DNA of 64,000 nt from contig JAKSZU010000016.1 in NCBI GenBank assembly GCA_026018925.1, positions 10,657,940-10,721,939 of the forward strand, in the 5' to 3' direction. The stretch's first letter is position 1, and every line of letters begins with the position of its first letter. This stretch comes from Tupaia tana. Taxonomy: Eukaryota; Chordata; Mammalia; Scandentia; Tupaiidae. The translations under genes and the position numbers were made by a program. Positions 31,984-42,827 of the stretch are shown in pieces. A model generated the notes under the pieces. That model ran no database searches and was not told the DNA's origin. It saw only the letters and a program-made list of their open reading frames with translations.

Positions 31984-32180
31984 TGTTTCTTTCTTTCTTT
32001 TATAAGACAGACAGAGAGAGAGGAAGAGAGAGAGAGAGAAACACCACCCTGCGCAGGGTCTCAGGCCCTCCCGGCCAGCCGTGACCGTGGGCGCATGTGC
32101 CTGGTGCACACGGGTTGACCAGGACCTGGGCCACGATGGATCCTGCTTCTTCTGAGCTGGGCCTTGCAGCTCCCCACCGA
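31984..32180 (-). mobile_element. SINE, type D
   Basis: CTTT-rich tail, GA stretch at 32008-32040, 'cgcagggtctcaggccctcc', 'gtgcctggtgcacacgggtt', then an eroded head. Confidence 0.55.
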
Positions 32181-32221
32181 GCCAGCCCTGGCACCTGCTC
32201 CAAAAGGCTTCATGTGCAGGT

Positions 32222-32475
32222 CGTTGTTTTTAGGTTTTGCCATAAGGCGCATCTGCCCACCGGAGAGAAACAGCGAGACAGAGAGAGGGAAAGTGAAAAA
32301 TCCCCCGGGGGGATGGCCACACTGCAACCCCTCCTCTTCCATTCTCCTCCTGGGATTTTGGGCACACACGCACATGTGCCTGGAGTGATTTGAAAGCTAC
32401 CAGATTTGGGACTTGAACTGCAGTCGACCATGTGGGAGTTAAGCACCGTAACCTCTACGCCACCTACTGGCCCCT
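32222..32475 (-). mobile_element. tRNA-derived SINE, A-like
   Basis: Target duplication ATGTGCAGGT at 32212-32221 and 32476-32485. 'ggttttgccataaggcgcat' and head ending 'gccacctactggccc'. Confidence 0.9.
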
Positions 32476-32485
32476 ATGTGCAGGT

Positions 32486-32852
32486 TTTAAACATCGCCCA
32501 CACACTACCATACAGTGTAGATATTAGTTTTAGTTCGCGATGAGGAAAATGAGACACAAAGACAGAAAGTGCGTTTTCTGTGGTTAACAACATGGTGACG
32601 GTAATTGGAGATCCCTCATTCCAGGGTGTGCTTTCTCAGGCAGGAAGTTAGCTCTTAGCACCAACTGGGAAATAAAGACTTTTTTGCTAATGGTGTGCCA
32701 ACAGCCCTCTCACCTTCTCTACTTAATTTCTGGCATCTTTTTTCTCCTGCTAAAATCTTTATCAATAAGTTTTCACGTGTTATCCTTCCCAAGAGCATTT
32801 GTATTACATCAGTGAATTTTATTTCTTAAGATTTCTTTTTTAAGAATTATTT
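32486..32852. other. Non-coding DNA, possible MIR remnant
   Basis: 'cgatgaggaaaatgagacac' at about 32539 looks like the antisense MIR core; otherwise unassigned. Confidence 0.35.
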
Positions 32853-32856
32853 ATTT

Positions 32857-33020
32857 TTGGACCAGCAGGTGGTGTGGTGGTTAAGGCGCTAGACACTTCC
32901 ACATGGGCGACCACGGTTCGAGTCTCAGACCTGGTGACTTGCTTTCTCACTTTGCTCTCTCTCTCTCTCTGTGTTTCTCTCTGGTCAAATTAAAAAATGA
33001 ATGAATAAATCTTTTTTTAA
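32857..33020 (+). mobile_element. tRNA-derived SINE, type B
   Basis: Head 'ggaccagcaggtggtgtggt', B box GGTTCGAGTCT, CT stretch, 'tctggtcaaattaaaaaatg'. It faces the next copy tail to tail. Confidence 0.9.
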
Positions 33021-33196
33021 AAAGAATGATTTATTTTAATTTTATTTATTCATTCATTTATTTTAATTTAATCAGAGAGAAACACAGATAAAGAGAAGGA
33101 AAGTGAGAAAGCAAGCTACCAGGTCTGGGCCTAGAACCATGGTTGGCCATGTGGCAGTGTCCAGCGCCTTAACCACCTTGCCACCTGCTGGTCCCT
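33021..33196 (-). mobile_element. tRNA-derived SINE, type B
   Basis: Inverted neighbour of the previous copy, with its T/A-rich tail joined to the other's tail. Head on the minus strand GGGACCAGCAGGTGGCAAGG. Confidence 0.9.
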
Positions 33197-33304
33197 TATC
33201 AGTGAATTCTTAAAAATTAGGAAGCCCTCAAGCATGAAGACTGAAGCCATAAGAAAAATTGTAAGGCCAGGAACAGTTGAGCAGGCCCTCTCAGCAGGTA
33301 TACC

Positions 33305-33562
33305 ACTTCTTCCTTTTTTTTAATTGCCAGAGGGCATGTGTGCTCTCCAGAGGAAAAATTTGGGGGGGGTTGGGGGGAGTACTCTCATAGACCTGGTCAT
33401 ACCGTAATACTTTCTTTATTTCCCCATTTTTTTAGGATGTGGGGGGGGGGGCACACGTGGTGGGTACCTGGTGTGTTTCGCAAGCCCCTGGTACCAGGAT
33501 TCGAACTGTAGTCAGCCATGAGGGAGTCCAGACCCCTTAACCACTAGGCTACTGGGTCAGCC
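33305..33562 (-). mobile_element. tRNA-derived SINE, type C
   Basis: 'aattgccagagggcatgtgt', G-rich tracts at 33361-33372 and 33438-33450, 'gtacctggtgtgtttcgcaa', head ending 'aggctactgggtcagcc'. Confidence 0.72.
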
Positions 33563-33592
33563 TGAGTGCACTTTCTTGCTGTGTCTTGTGTG

Positions 33593-34050
33593 GACAGAAT
33601 AATGGCCCCAAAGATGTCCATATCCTAATCCCTAGAAACCACCATGTCATCTAACATGGCAAATAGGTCTTTGCCATGTGATTAACTGCGGACTTTGAGA
33701 TGGAGAGATTATCCCGGCAGCTTCAGTGGGACCCTGTGAGAGAAGCAGGGGGTCAGAGCCAGAGGAGATGTGATAGGAGAAGCAGAGGGTGTGGATGTGA
33801 GAGAGAGATTCGAAGATGCCTGCTGCCTTTGAGGATGGAGGAGGATACTAGTCAAGGTATGTGGGCCCCTTGGAAATTGGAAAAAGCAAGAAAATAGATT
33901 CTCCTGTAGAGCTCCCGGAAGAAATGCAACTCTGCTGGCACCAGAATTCAAGACTTCTGACCTCCCACATTGTAAGATAACACATTGGTGCTTAAGCCAT
34001 TGAGTGGGTGATTTCTTACAGCAGCAGAAAGAAACGAATACACAGCTCAT
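33593..34050 (+). mobile_element. MLT1-type MaLR LTR, nearly complete
   Basis: Reads in order: 'gaataatggccccaaagatg', 'gagattatcccggcagcttc', 'agattctcctgtagagctcc', 'cttctgacctcccacattgt', 'gatttcttacagcagcagaa', ending ACGAATACACA. Solo LTR, no internal genes. Confidence 0.9.
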
Positions 34051-34770
34051 ACTGTGTCAGGTAGGCTGGCTCGCTTTTTCCACTCAACTGCTTCCAACAT
34101 AGATGGGGGGTCCCAGTTAGGCTGGGAAAATTGCACAGTGAGACCAGAATTAACTGAGTTCAAACCTGAAACCATAACCTGGGAAAGTATAACTGCGTGG
34201 TTGTTAGTAAAGGCAGTGGTATGAGGTAGGGAGGATACTGGCCGTTCTGGGCCATTGTGTGAGGCCGTGCAGGGTGGGCCCAGCCTAAGGGCACCTGACT
34301 GAATGGGCAAAGGATGAGCCCCATCTGCAAGGGGTGCCTCCAGCCACGGAGCTGCGTTTGCCTAGAGGAAGAGACAGCTTTTTCTAATTTGCCCAACGGC
34401 ACCAGAAGGACTGGCAGCCGTCCCAGAAGAGTCATCCCGGCTCTGCCCAGGATTGGTGTGGTGAACTCAGGCTTGTTATCACTTACCATTGTGGTTGGAA
34501 GCTACAGTTAAGTAACTAACAGTTAGGTAACTAATTGTTAGCTACTGGAGCTACAGTTAGGTAACTAACCCTCTGACTTTCAGTTCCTTTATGGAGAAGG
34601 GAGACTTCAGGTGGGCTGAACTCGCGGCAGCCAGCAGCACTCCTCCCTGCTCGCCTTCTTGCCTTCGCTGAGGCTAGGCCGCCTCTCCGGGGGCCTTCCC
34701 TCCACCTTCCTTCCTACCCAGCCCAGCGCTTCCTTCCTCCCTTCAGGTTTCTGCTTGGAAAGCCATATAT
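34051..34770. other. Single-copy DNA with short local repeats
   Basis: GCTACAGTTAAGTAACTAAC (34501) recurs as GCTACAGTTAGGTAACTAAC (34549). No gene recognised. Confidence 0.4.
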
Positions 34771-34790
34771 TCAGAAAAGCCTTCCTTCAG

Positions 34791-35030
34791 GGATGGTCCC
34801 ATAGCTTAAAGGCTAAGAGAGTCAGATACTACATGACAGAGCACACGGTTCAGGTCCTGGCCCCGGTGGCTTGAAATGTATTTTGAGTGTGCACGCATGC
34901 CCCAAAGTTGGACAGGATAGAGAGATGCAGGAGGAGGATTACAGTGTGACCACACCCCACTGCAGGAGTGCTTTCTCTGTCTCTCTTTGGCAAGCACACT
35001 CGTGCTCTGGTAAGTTGGAAAAAAACAAAG
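34791..35030 (+). mobile_element. tRNA-derived SINE, type C
   Basis: Head GGATGGTCCCATAGCTTAAA, 'atgccccaaagttggacagg', 'ctctttggcaagcacactcg'. First half of a tandem whose outer duplication is AGAAAAGCCTTCCTTC (34773). Confidence 0.85.
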
Positions 35031-35036
35031 AAAGGG

Positions 35037-35308
35037 GCCAGCAGATGGTGTAGCAGTTATATCATTGAACTCCCACGCCGACTGTGATTCAAGTCCTGGA
35101 TTCCGTGGCTTGAAAATCATGCCGGCATGTGTGTGCATGTGTGTGCGTGCCCAAGATCCCAGGAGAAGAATGGAGGAGAAGGGATTACGGTGTGGCCTCC
35201 ACCCAGGAGCAGTGATTTCTCACTTTCTCTCTCACAGTCTCTCCCTCTCTCTTTCCAGCAATGGCACGTGCCCTGTAGCAAAAGTCTCTTAAAAAAAAAA
35301 AAGACAAA
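35037..35308 (+). mobile_element. tRNA-derived SINE, A-like
   Basis: Head GGGCCAGCAGATGGTGTAGC, B box decayed; ends 'ccctgtagcaaaagtctctt' plus A11. The outer duplication AGAAAAGCCTTCTTTC follows at 35309. Confidence 0.88.
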
Positions 35309-35396
35309 GAAAAGCCTTCTTTCGTTAATCATTTTATTAGAAGCATCACCCTCATGCTTTATTCTCTTAACTCTGCTTGACTTTCTTTCTTTCTTT

Positions 35397-35669
35397 TTAT
35401 TTATTTATTTACTTTTTTGGAGAGGTTTTTGCTATAGGGTGCATGCTCTCGCCAGACAGACAGAGAGAGACAGAGAGACAGAAAGCGAGAAATCACCCCC
35501 CAGGGTGGATGGCCACGCCACAATCCCTTCTCTTCCATTCTCTTCTCAGGATCTTGGGCATGCACACACACGCACCCGGCGTGAGTTTTAAGCCACCAGG
35601 TCCGGGACTCAAACCGCGGTTGACTACATGGAGTCCAGCGACATAGCCATTACACCAACTGCTGGTCCC
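35397..35669 (-). mobile_element. tRNA-derived SINE, type A
   Basis: Complete young copy with B box GGTTTGAGTCC and head ending 'accaactgctggtccc'. Confidence 0.93.
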
Positions 35670-35671
35670 AT

Positions 35672-35850
35672 GGATGACCAGGTTTTGAACTGCCCAGGCG
35701 ACTTGAAAAACACACCAGTGCCCAGAATCCTGATATGTGGAGAACTGATGGAAAACGGATTGCAGCATGACCAGAACCCACCAGGAGGTGCTTTCTCTCT
35801 CCTGCTCTCTAACACATGCTTACACCCTCCAACACTAAAAATCAATAAAG
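35672..35850 (+). mobile_element. tRNA-derived SINE, type C, head disrupted
   Basis: Body 'ttgaaaaacacaccagtgcc', 'ccaggaggtgctttctctct' and tail 'aaaaatcaataaag'; its head is replaced or cut by the neighbouring type A copy. Confidence 0.7.
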
Positions 35851-36112
35851 AGGGACAGCGAGCGGTGTGGTGCTTAGGGTGGCTGGACTCTCACACGGCC
35901 CACTGCAGTTTGAATACCAGACTTAGTGGCTTGAAAAACACACTGTGCACATGTGCATGCCTCAAACCCTGAGAGGAGAATGGAGACGGGATTCCAACGG
36001 GGCCAACTCCCCTGGGGGGTGCTTTCTCACTTTTCCTCTCTCTTTCTCTGTCTGTCTCTAGGGAGTTTTTGTGCCCTATAGAGGAAGAATTAAAATAAGT
36101 AAATAAAATCAG
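35851..36112 (+). mobile_element. tRNA-derived SINE, A-like
   Basis: Head 'gacagcgagcggtgtggtgc', 'aaccctgagaggagaatgga', 'ctcccctggggggtgctttc', end 'gccctatagaggaagaatta'. Confidence 0.83.
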
Positions 36113-36461
36113 TCAATGGAAAGTGTCTACTCCCTGCGCCATTCATCTTTACTTGCAAATTTCTAAATTCTTTAGATTACAGATTTGTGCCAACCAATGA
36201 ACTATGCCTACATTTATAGTAATCATTTGAACACTAATCTCTTACTATTCGTATAAAACCTCAGGTCCACATTTTGGAAAAAGCTGCCTTGATCCCTGTC
36301 CTCATCACCTCACTGACTTTTGCTGTGCTGGCCTGTTCCTGCCTCTCTGAACTCTCTGCTACAATCTCTCACCCTTCGGGCCAGGTCTGGTGGCCTTCAG
36401 TGGAGGGAAGTGCAGAGCTCACCTCTGAAGAAGCAGAAGTCATTCTAAGTCATTTGTACTT
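36113..36461. other. Non-coding DNA, part LINE-2-like
   Basis: 'gctgccttgatccctgtcct' to 'ttctggccag' hints at a LINE-2 3' part (36270-36400). Weak. Confidence 0.3.
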
Positions 36462-36708
36462 TTCTGGCCAGAAGGTATGTGCACGCAACAGAAAGGGACA
36501 AACAGAAAGAGGGAGAGAGGCAGAAAGCAGCCCCCAATGAGGTGTGGTCCTCCACATGCCTTTTTCTCCATTTCTCCATCCCATCAGGATTTGGGATGCC
36601 CGGCATGTTTTTCTAGCCTCTGGGACCAGGACCAGGACAGTTGGCCATGTGGGATCCAGCACCCACTGCACTGTCCTCAACCACTGCTCTACGGGGCTGG
36701 CCACATTC
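36462..36708 (-). mobile_element. tRNA-derived SINE, type C
   Basis: 'tctggccagaaggtatgtgc', GA stretch, 'gatgcccggcatgtttttct', head ending 'ctacggggctggcc'. Confidence 0.8.
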
Positions 36709-38000
36709 TGGCTCCTTTGGTTTGGGAACTTTCATTACGTGTGTCCCTGAGAAGACAGATCATCCTGTTTCCAGACCTGCCTGGTTGAGAGTAGTTTCAG
36801 CTTGTGCTCAGGAATACATTCTAGCTCTGCTTCTTAATTATTCTGACTTTAAGGGTCCCCGTATGGTGGGAGGTGTAGAGAGGCATTTATACCACGGAGA
36901 CTTTCGCCGTTCATTGCTTCTGTCAGCTACTCCGTGTAGCTGTGAGTCCTTAATGATTACCACATGCACAGGCCGCTAGGGACTGAGCCTCTGCTCAGCA
37001 TGTGGTCCTTGAGAATAATGTCACAGAGCAGTGTGGCTTTTCCCGCAAGGTCAACGTTCTGTGTAATATAGGAGGGTGACAGATACCTTATCCAGAGCCA
37101 CCACTCTGCTCCCTAATGCTTTCTGTGCATATTTTGGAACAGCCCGGCCAATCACTGGAAGACACTTAAAATACACATCCATGTTTGCAATTCCCTGGGT
37201 GGGTATTAAAAGTCCCTTTGTAAGTCTGTCTGTCAACGATGGGTGGAGAAACTTGAGTCTAGCTTTTATCTCAGTAAAACAGTGGCGAGCCTTCTTTCCA
37301 GCCATAGTAAGAACTCTGTCTCCAATGGCTGAAATCTGCAAGAGTTCAGATGGCTGCGTGCAGGGCGACTGTACCATTTCATTATCTGAACAAAACCGCT
37401 GGCCTTGTTGTGGGAAGCTCATTTATTTCAAATGGAAAATAATCAGCTCAGAGAAGAATGGGTGGGATTTTGTCTTCCTCTTTTTCCTGCAAATTAGAGG
37501 AAAATGATTTCTGGCTGAAACATGGCTTGGCAAGAAGTTTGAGTCTCCAAAGGCAAGCCCTTGTTGAGAGCAGATAGGTTATGACCGCCCAGAGAGGAAG
37601 GCCTCCGGAGCACAGGGCAGGGCGCGAGCCTCCACTTGTCATGCACTTTCGAAGTGGTGTGGCCTTTATAGTTCATACCAAAGAGGGTTTCCACTGAGGG
37701 GATCGTTCTCCATAACCCACGGGCCATAAGTGGCTAGGGGCTGGTTTCCAGAGGCCCATCAGCTTTTTCTGACCTCCCAAACTGTAGATTAATGTTGCAG
37801 GTGGGTGAGATGAGGCTGGAACAAGAGAAAAGGAAAATTTTAAGAATTTCTAGCTTTCTTTGGATGGTAACAATGAGAGCAAAACTTGAAAACCACTGCA
37901 TCAAAATGATGGAAGATGTTGTAGATGCAAATTCTATGTAAACACTGTCTCCAGCAACAGCTCAGTTTTCTATATCCGTCTTATGTTGTTTTTTCATCAT
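36709..38000. other. Long single-copy stretch
   Basis: About 1.3 kb without SINEs or recognised old repeats. The largest frame (37076-37507, 143 codons, +) overlaps an equally long minus-strand frame and shows no domain. Conserved non-coding DNA is possible but not shown. Confidence 0.4.
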
Positions 38001-38017
38001 TCTCTTTCCCTCTCTCT

Positions 38018-38283
38018 CTTTTTTTTTTTTTGGAGAGGTTTTTGCTATAGGGCGCGTGTGCTCACCAGGCAGACAGAGAGAGACATAGAGACAGAAAGCG
38101 AGAGATCACCCCCCAGGGGGGATGGTCACACCACAATCCCTTCTCCTCCATTCTCCTCTCGGGATCTTGGGCACGCACGCACACACGCCTGGTGCGAGTT
38201 TTAAGCCACCGGGTCCGGGACGTGAACCATGGTCGACTACATGGGAGTCCAGCGACATAGCCATTATGCTAACTGCTGGTCCC
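38018..38283 (-). mobile_element. tRNA-derived SINE, type A
   Basis: Complete; B-box variant GGTTCACGTCC. Target repeat TTCCCTCTCTCT (38006, 38285). Confidence 0.93.
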
Positions 38284-38294
38284 ATTCCCTCTCT

Positions 38295-38485
38295 CTTTTT
38301 AAGTTTATTTGTTCCATGAGAGAGAGACAGGCACCCCCCACAGGAGCCTTTGCTGTGCAATCCAGCCCCCAGCGTCGGCTGCCCAGGGTCACGGCACGCA
38401 TGCTTGCTGGTGTGCTCAGGGAGGTCCCAGGAACCTTCCCATGGGGCCCAGTGGCATTACCGCTGTGCCACCACCCAGCTCTCTT
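38295..38485 (-). mobile_element. SINE, type D
   Basis: Best-preserved type D copy: 'tgttccatgagagagagaca', 'cagccgacgc'-type GC body, and a minus-strand head 'agctgggtggtggcacagcg' with an A-box-like TGGCACAGCGG. Confidence 0.7.
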
Positions 38486-38489
38486 CACT

Positions 38490-38704
38490 TTCTTTCATTT
38501 TTTAATTGCCAGTGTGGGTCCATCCTTCATGGGGCGTGGTTACACTGTAATCCCCTGTCCTCCATTTCTCCTTCCTGTTGGGATTTTGGGCACACGTGCA
38601 CACACACATACTTGGTATGTTTCTCAAAGTGCTGAGCCTGGGGCTCGAGCTGCACAGCTGGCCATGGGGGATCCAGCCACCTTAATGACTGCTCCCAGCT
38701 GTCC
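38490..38704 (-). mobile_element. tRNA-derived SINE, type C, internally deleted
   Basis: 'tttaattgccagtgtgggtc' lacks the GA stretch; 'acttggtatgtttctcaaag' and head ending 'ctcccagctgtccc' are present. Confidence 0.75.
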
Positions 38705-38771
38705 CACTCCTCGTACTCTTTCACCCTCCTTTTTCCTTTTTCTCAACTTGTTTTATTTTCCCCCTCCAACT

Positions 38772-39056
38772 CTTTTTTTTTTTTTTTTTTTTTTTTTTGG
38801 TAAAGGTTTTTGCCTTAGAGTGTGTGTGCTCACTGGAGAGATAAAGAGACAGAGACAGTGAGAGGAAAAATGAGAAATCACTCCCTAGGGGTGATGGCCA
38901 CGCCACAGTCCCTCCTCCTCCACTCTTCTCCTGAGATCTCGGGCATGCACACACATGTGCCCGGTGTGAGTTTCAAGCCACTGGGTCCAGGACTCAAAGC
39001 ACAGTCAGCCACATGAGAGTCCAGCGACATAACCATTACGCCATCTACCGGTCCCC
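38772..39056 (-). mobile_element. tRNA-derived SINE, type A
   Basis: T25 run, 'ggtttttgccttagagtgtg', complete body, head ending 'catctaccggtcccc'. Flanks CCCCTCCAACTCTTT / CCCCCCAGCTCTTT. Confidence 0.88.
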
Positions 39057-39304
39057 GGACCCCCCAGCTCTTTCCTCTTCTTATTTCCTTCCCTCATCCT
39101 CTCCTTTAACCACTCCTTCCTCCACAATTTCGCCTTCTCATAATAATCTGGCATTTAAAAAGAGTGGCCTATTGATACACTACAATGTATTTATCCATTT
39201 ACCTGTTGGTGGACATTTAGGTTGTTTTCAGTTTGGGATGATGATGAATAAAGCAGCTGTAAACATTTGTGTACACTGCTTTCTGAAGTGGTTGTGCTCT
39301 TTCG

Positions 39305-39560
39305 TTTTGTTTTAGTCTGCTGTAGGGTGTGTGCTCTCACCAGAAAGAGACACAGAGAGAGAGGGAGAGGAAGAGGGAGAAATCATCCCCTAGGGGTGAT
39401 AGCCACACTGCAATCTCTTCTCCTCCATTCTTCTCTCGGGATTTGGGCACACACTCGTACACACCCTGTGTGTTTTTCAAGCTGCTGGGTCTGGGACTTG
39501 AACCCTATAGTCAGCCATGTGGGATCCAGCCATTTTAACCACCACATCACCGGCTGTCCC
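39305..39560 (-). mobile_element. tRNA-derived SINE, A-like
   Basis: 'tttagtctgctgtagggtgt', GA stretch, 'aggggtgatagccacactgc', head ending 'catcaccggctgtcccc'. Splits the LINE-1. Confidence 0.84.
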
Positions 39561-40041
39561 CAGTGGTGTCATTTTCTGCTCTTATCAGAGATGCACGAGA
39601 GTTCTACTTACTCCTCCCCCTCTGTAACACAGTGCCTTTCGTTTTAGCCTCTCTAGTGGGCACGCAATGGTATCACATTGTGGCTGTCTAGTGATGTGAA
39701 GGGCTGTGGTGTGATTGTTTGCCATCTGTTGGTCCTTTAGTGAAGCATCTGTTCAACTCTTCCACTCATTTTAGAAAACTGATTTATTTGCTTTCTTATT
39801 ATTGAGTTTGGAAAGTTCCTCACTTAGTCTGTATATAAGACCTTTATCAGATATATGATTTGCAAATATTTTCTCACAGTTCATGGTTTGTCTTTTTATT
39901 ATTGTCAAAATGTCTTTCAAAGAGCATGTTTTTAATTTTGATATAGTCTAATTTATTTCAGTTTTTTCTCTTATGAATTATATCCAAAGAATCTTGCCCA
40001 ATCTGAGATGCTAAAGATACTTTTCTCCTAGAACTTTTTTT

Positions 40042-40312
40042 TTTCTTCCCTTATTTTTTGGAGAGGTTTTTTGCTATAGGGCGCGTGCGCTCGCCAGACA
40101 GACAGAGAGAGACATAGAGACAGAAAGCAAGAAATCACCCCCCAGGGGGGATGGTCACGCTGCAATCCCTTCTCCTCCATTCTCCTCTCGGGATCTTGGG
40201 CATGCACGCACACGCGCCCGGCGTGAGTTGTAAGCCACCGGGTCCGAGACGCGAACCGCGGTCGACTACGTGGGAGTCCAGCGACATAGCCATTACGCTA
40301 ACTGCTGGTTCC
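40042..40312 (-). mobile_element. tRNA-derived SINE, type A
   Basis: Near-perfect young copy ('gagttgtaagccaccgggtc' subfamily). Target duplication CTCCTAGAACTTTTTTT at 40025-40041 and 40313. Confidence 0.96.
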
Positions 40313-40330
40313 CTCCTAGAACTTTTTTTT

Positions 40331-40578
40331 TAAAGAGTTTTATTTACTTATTTATTTTTCTATAAGGTGTGTGTGCTCACCAGAGAGATAGAGAGACAGA
40401 AAGTGAGATATCACTCTCCACAGGGGATGCCCACGCTGTAATCCCTTCTCCTCCATTTTCCTCTCAGAATTTTGGGCACACGTGCACACGAGCCTGGCAT
40501 GAGTGTTAAACTGCTGGGTTCAGGACTTGAACCACAGTAGGAGTCCAGCAATGTAACCATGACACCATCCACTCGTCC
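40331..40578 (-). mobile_element. tRNA-derived SINE, A-like
   Basis: Older copy in the same site: CTCCTAGAACTTT precedes it at 40313 and follows it at 40579. Confidence 0.92.
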
Positions 40579-41194
40579 CTCCTAGAACTTTCATTTTGTT
40601 TTTAGAATTTTTATATTTTTATCTTTTAAATTTAAGTCTATGATCCATTTTGAAGGAATTTTTACCTGTAGCATGAGATATGAATCAAAGTTCTTTTTTT
40701 TTTTTTTTTTTTTTTTGGCCTATGGATAGTCTATTATTCCTTTGTCTGTTGAAAAAAAAACTCTCTTTATTTCACTACATTACCCATGTATTTGTTGAAA
40801 ATCAATTGACCATGTATATGTGGGTTTATTTTTGGTTTCTATTTGATTTCACTGACTTGTCAGATCATGCTGTTTTTATTCTTGAATTTATGTTTTTCAT
40901 TATTTTTACTTCAATAAGGAAATAAAATACTTTAAAAATATCAATCAAACTATAGAGATGCTTATTATTGGAGAAATTTTTCTTAATACACATGCATATT
41001 TGGTTTCCTTAGGACTTGTTTTTCAAATAATCTAATCAATATTTAATATCCAGTTACAAGAGGAGTCTCAAAAACACTAATTTGGGGGCGGGGGAGGAGA
41101 AGCAAAGCAATCTTTGTACTTCTGAAAAGAAAAATAGTATATAATATAAAATAGTATAAATAGTGACTGTTCTTTTAACTGAAGGAAAAAAAAT

Positions 41195-41450
41195 TTGCTT
41201 TGGCTTTTGCCCTAGGACATTTGCACTAGGTGAAGAGAGAATGACAGAAAGACACAGAGAGAGGGAAAGTGAGAAATCACCCACCAGAGGGATGGCCACG
41301 CAGCAAGTCCTACTCCATTCTCCTCTCAGGATTTTGGGCAAGCATGCACATGTGCCCAGAGTTATTTTCAAGCCACCAGGCCTGGGACTAGAGCTACTAT
41401 TAGTCATGTGGGAGTCCAGCACTTTAACTACCATGCCACCTGCTTGCCCA
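41195..41450 (-). mobile_element. tRNA-derived SINE, A-like
   Basis: 'ggcttttgccctaggacatt', GA stretch, 'atggccacgcagcaagtcct', head ending 'gccacctgcttgccc'. Confidence 0.84.
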
Positions 41451-41626
41451 AGGAAATGATTTCTCTTATTGGTTCACAAAAACATTAGTGATTGTGTTTA
41501 TCAATATATGTATATTTTAATCTCAACTTAAAAGATTTAAATTTTCCTGAATATCTTTGCATTTTTAATATATGTGTTCAGAGAAGCACGTTATTCCATA
41601 AATCACTGACAAGCTTAAGAGTGTAA

Positions 41627-41990
41627 TATCAGGGTACTTCAATACATTTGTAGAAAAAAAGAAATTAAAGTGCAAGTTTATTATTTGAGAGATTTTTCTT
41701 ATAGGGCGTGTGCACTCACCAAAGAGACAAAGATAGAAAGCGAGAAATCACTCCCACCCAAGGGGTGATGGCCATGGCATAACCCCTTCTCCATTCTCCT
41801 CTCAGGATTTTGGGCACCCCTGCACACATGCCTGAAGTGAGTTTCAAACTACTGGGACCAGGAATCAAAACACAGTCAACCACGTGGGAGTCCAGAGCCG
41901 GAACCACTCTGCCACATAACAGCCCCATAAGTTTATTTTAGTGAAAAAAAAATTGAAATCTATGCATAGTGTTTTCATAATATGCATTTT
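41627..41990. mobile_element. mariner-like element (HSMAR2-type ends), split
   Basis: Left end GGGTACTTCAATACATTTGT and right end GCATTTTCCATAAACATTGT are imperfect inverted partners; a type A SINE lies between. Confidence 0.5.
41686..41928 (-). mobile_element. tRNA-derived SINE, type A
   Basis: Target duplication AAGTTTATTATT / AAGTTTATTTT (41674-41685, 41929-41939). Head partly decayed. Confidence 0.9.
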
Positions 41991-42690
41991 CCATAAACAT
42001 TGTGAAAGCCATTCATGACCATATAATATTAACATGAATATTCCAATTCATGTTTTTCCACCTCTGTAGTGGGCTCTCCATGGCTGTTCAGAAAAAAGGA
42101 GAATCAATATATTTGGGTCCAACAGCTAACAGATATACAACAAAATCTTCCTTATATTTGGTTAGTGCTCTATATTATTTAGTCTGCATATGTAGACATT
42201 TTATCCAATAAAATTTAAAAGGTAGCATTGAGATGTTTATGATGCACCAAAGAAGCTGAGTTGAGGAAAATTAGACCACATGCATTTTTCATAGATGTTT
42301 TCCACGTTTCAAAATAAGAAGTTTATAAAACAGGAACAAATGGAAATAGTTCTTTTTTTCCAGTCATATGATTGGTTTGCTGTGGTAATCGGCCTGCTTT
42401 CTCGTCTCTAAAGGGGGCGTAATCCCCCAGCAACACGAGACAGTGTGAAAATACAAGGCCCATCGCGTGGCAGGAGAGAGGCGTTTATTAAGCAGAGTGT
42501 GGCTGTGTTCAGAGGGATTCACCATCATCTTCTCACTTGGCATCTCCCAGTCACCCACGAGATATCTCTGTGGGGCTCAATATTTCATGACTTTTGAAGG
42601 CAAGAGAAGTGTTAGAATAATAAAAATAAAGGTTGAAAGATAAGTATCCAGGTGATACAATCTAATTGACTAAGATAATATGAGGTATAT
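41991..42690. other. Single-copy non-coding DNA
   Basis: About 700 bp, AT-rich, no recognised gene or repeat. Confidence 0.4.
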
Positions 42691-42695
42691 TATTG

Positions 42696-42784
42696 GGGCC
42701 AGCAGTTGGCATAATGGATGGGGCCCAGGGTCCCAAATAGTCAACTCCATGGTTCAAGCTCAGACTTGGCAGCTTGAAAAACAC

Positions 42785-42827
<43 letters not shown>

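Larger units (their letters stand above)
39145..40960 (-). mobile_element. LINE-1 3' part, split by three SINEs
   Basis: Antisense landmarks in order: 'ggtggacatttaggttgttt', 'gatgaataaagcagctgtaa', 'gggcacgcaatggtatcaca', 'agacctttatcagatatatg', 'gatttgcaaatattttctca', 'gtctatgatccattttgaag', 'tgtatatgtgggtttatttt'. These correspond to the end of ORF2 and beyond. No intact frame. Confidence 0.88.

Noticed and set aside
37051-37507. Overlapping frames of 123 (-) and 143 (+) codons in single-copy DNA
   Set aside because: Both strands are open to a similar extent, no domain is visible, and no splice-site or promoter evidence can be read.
38229-38861. 210-codon open frame on the plus strand, the longest in the window
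   Set aside because: It runs through parts of four SINEs of types A, D and C; the encoded peptide is SINE-derived with no domain.
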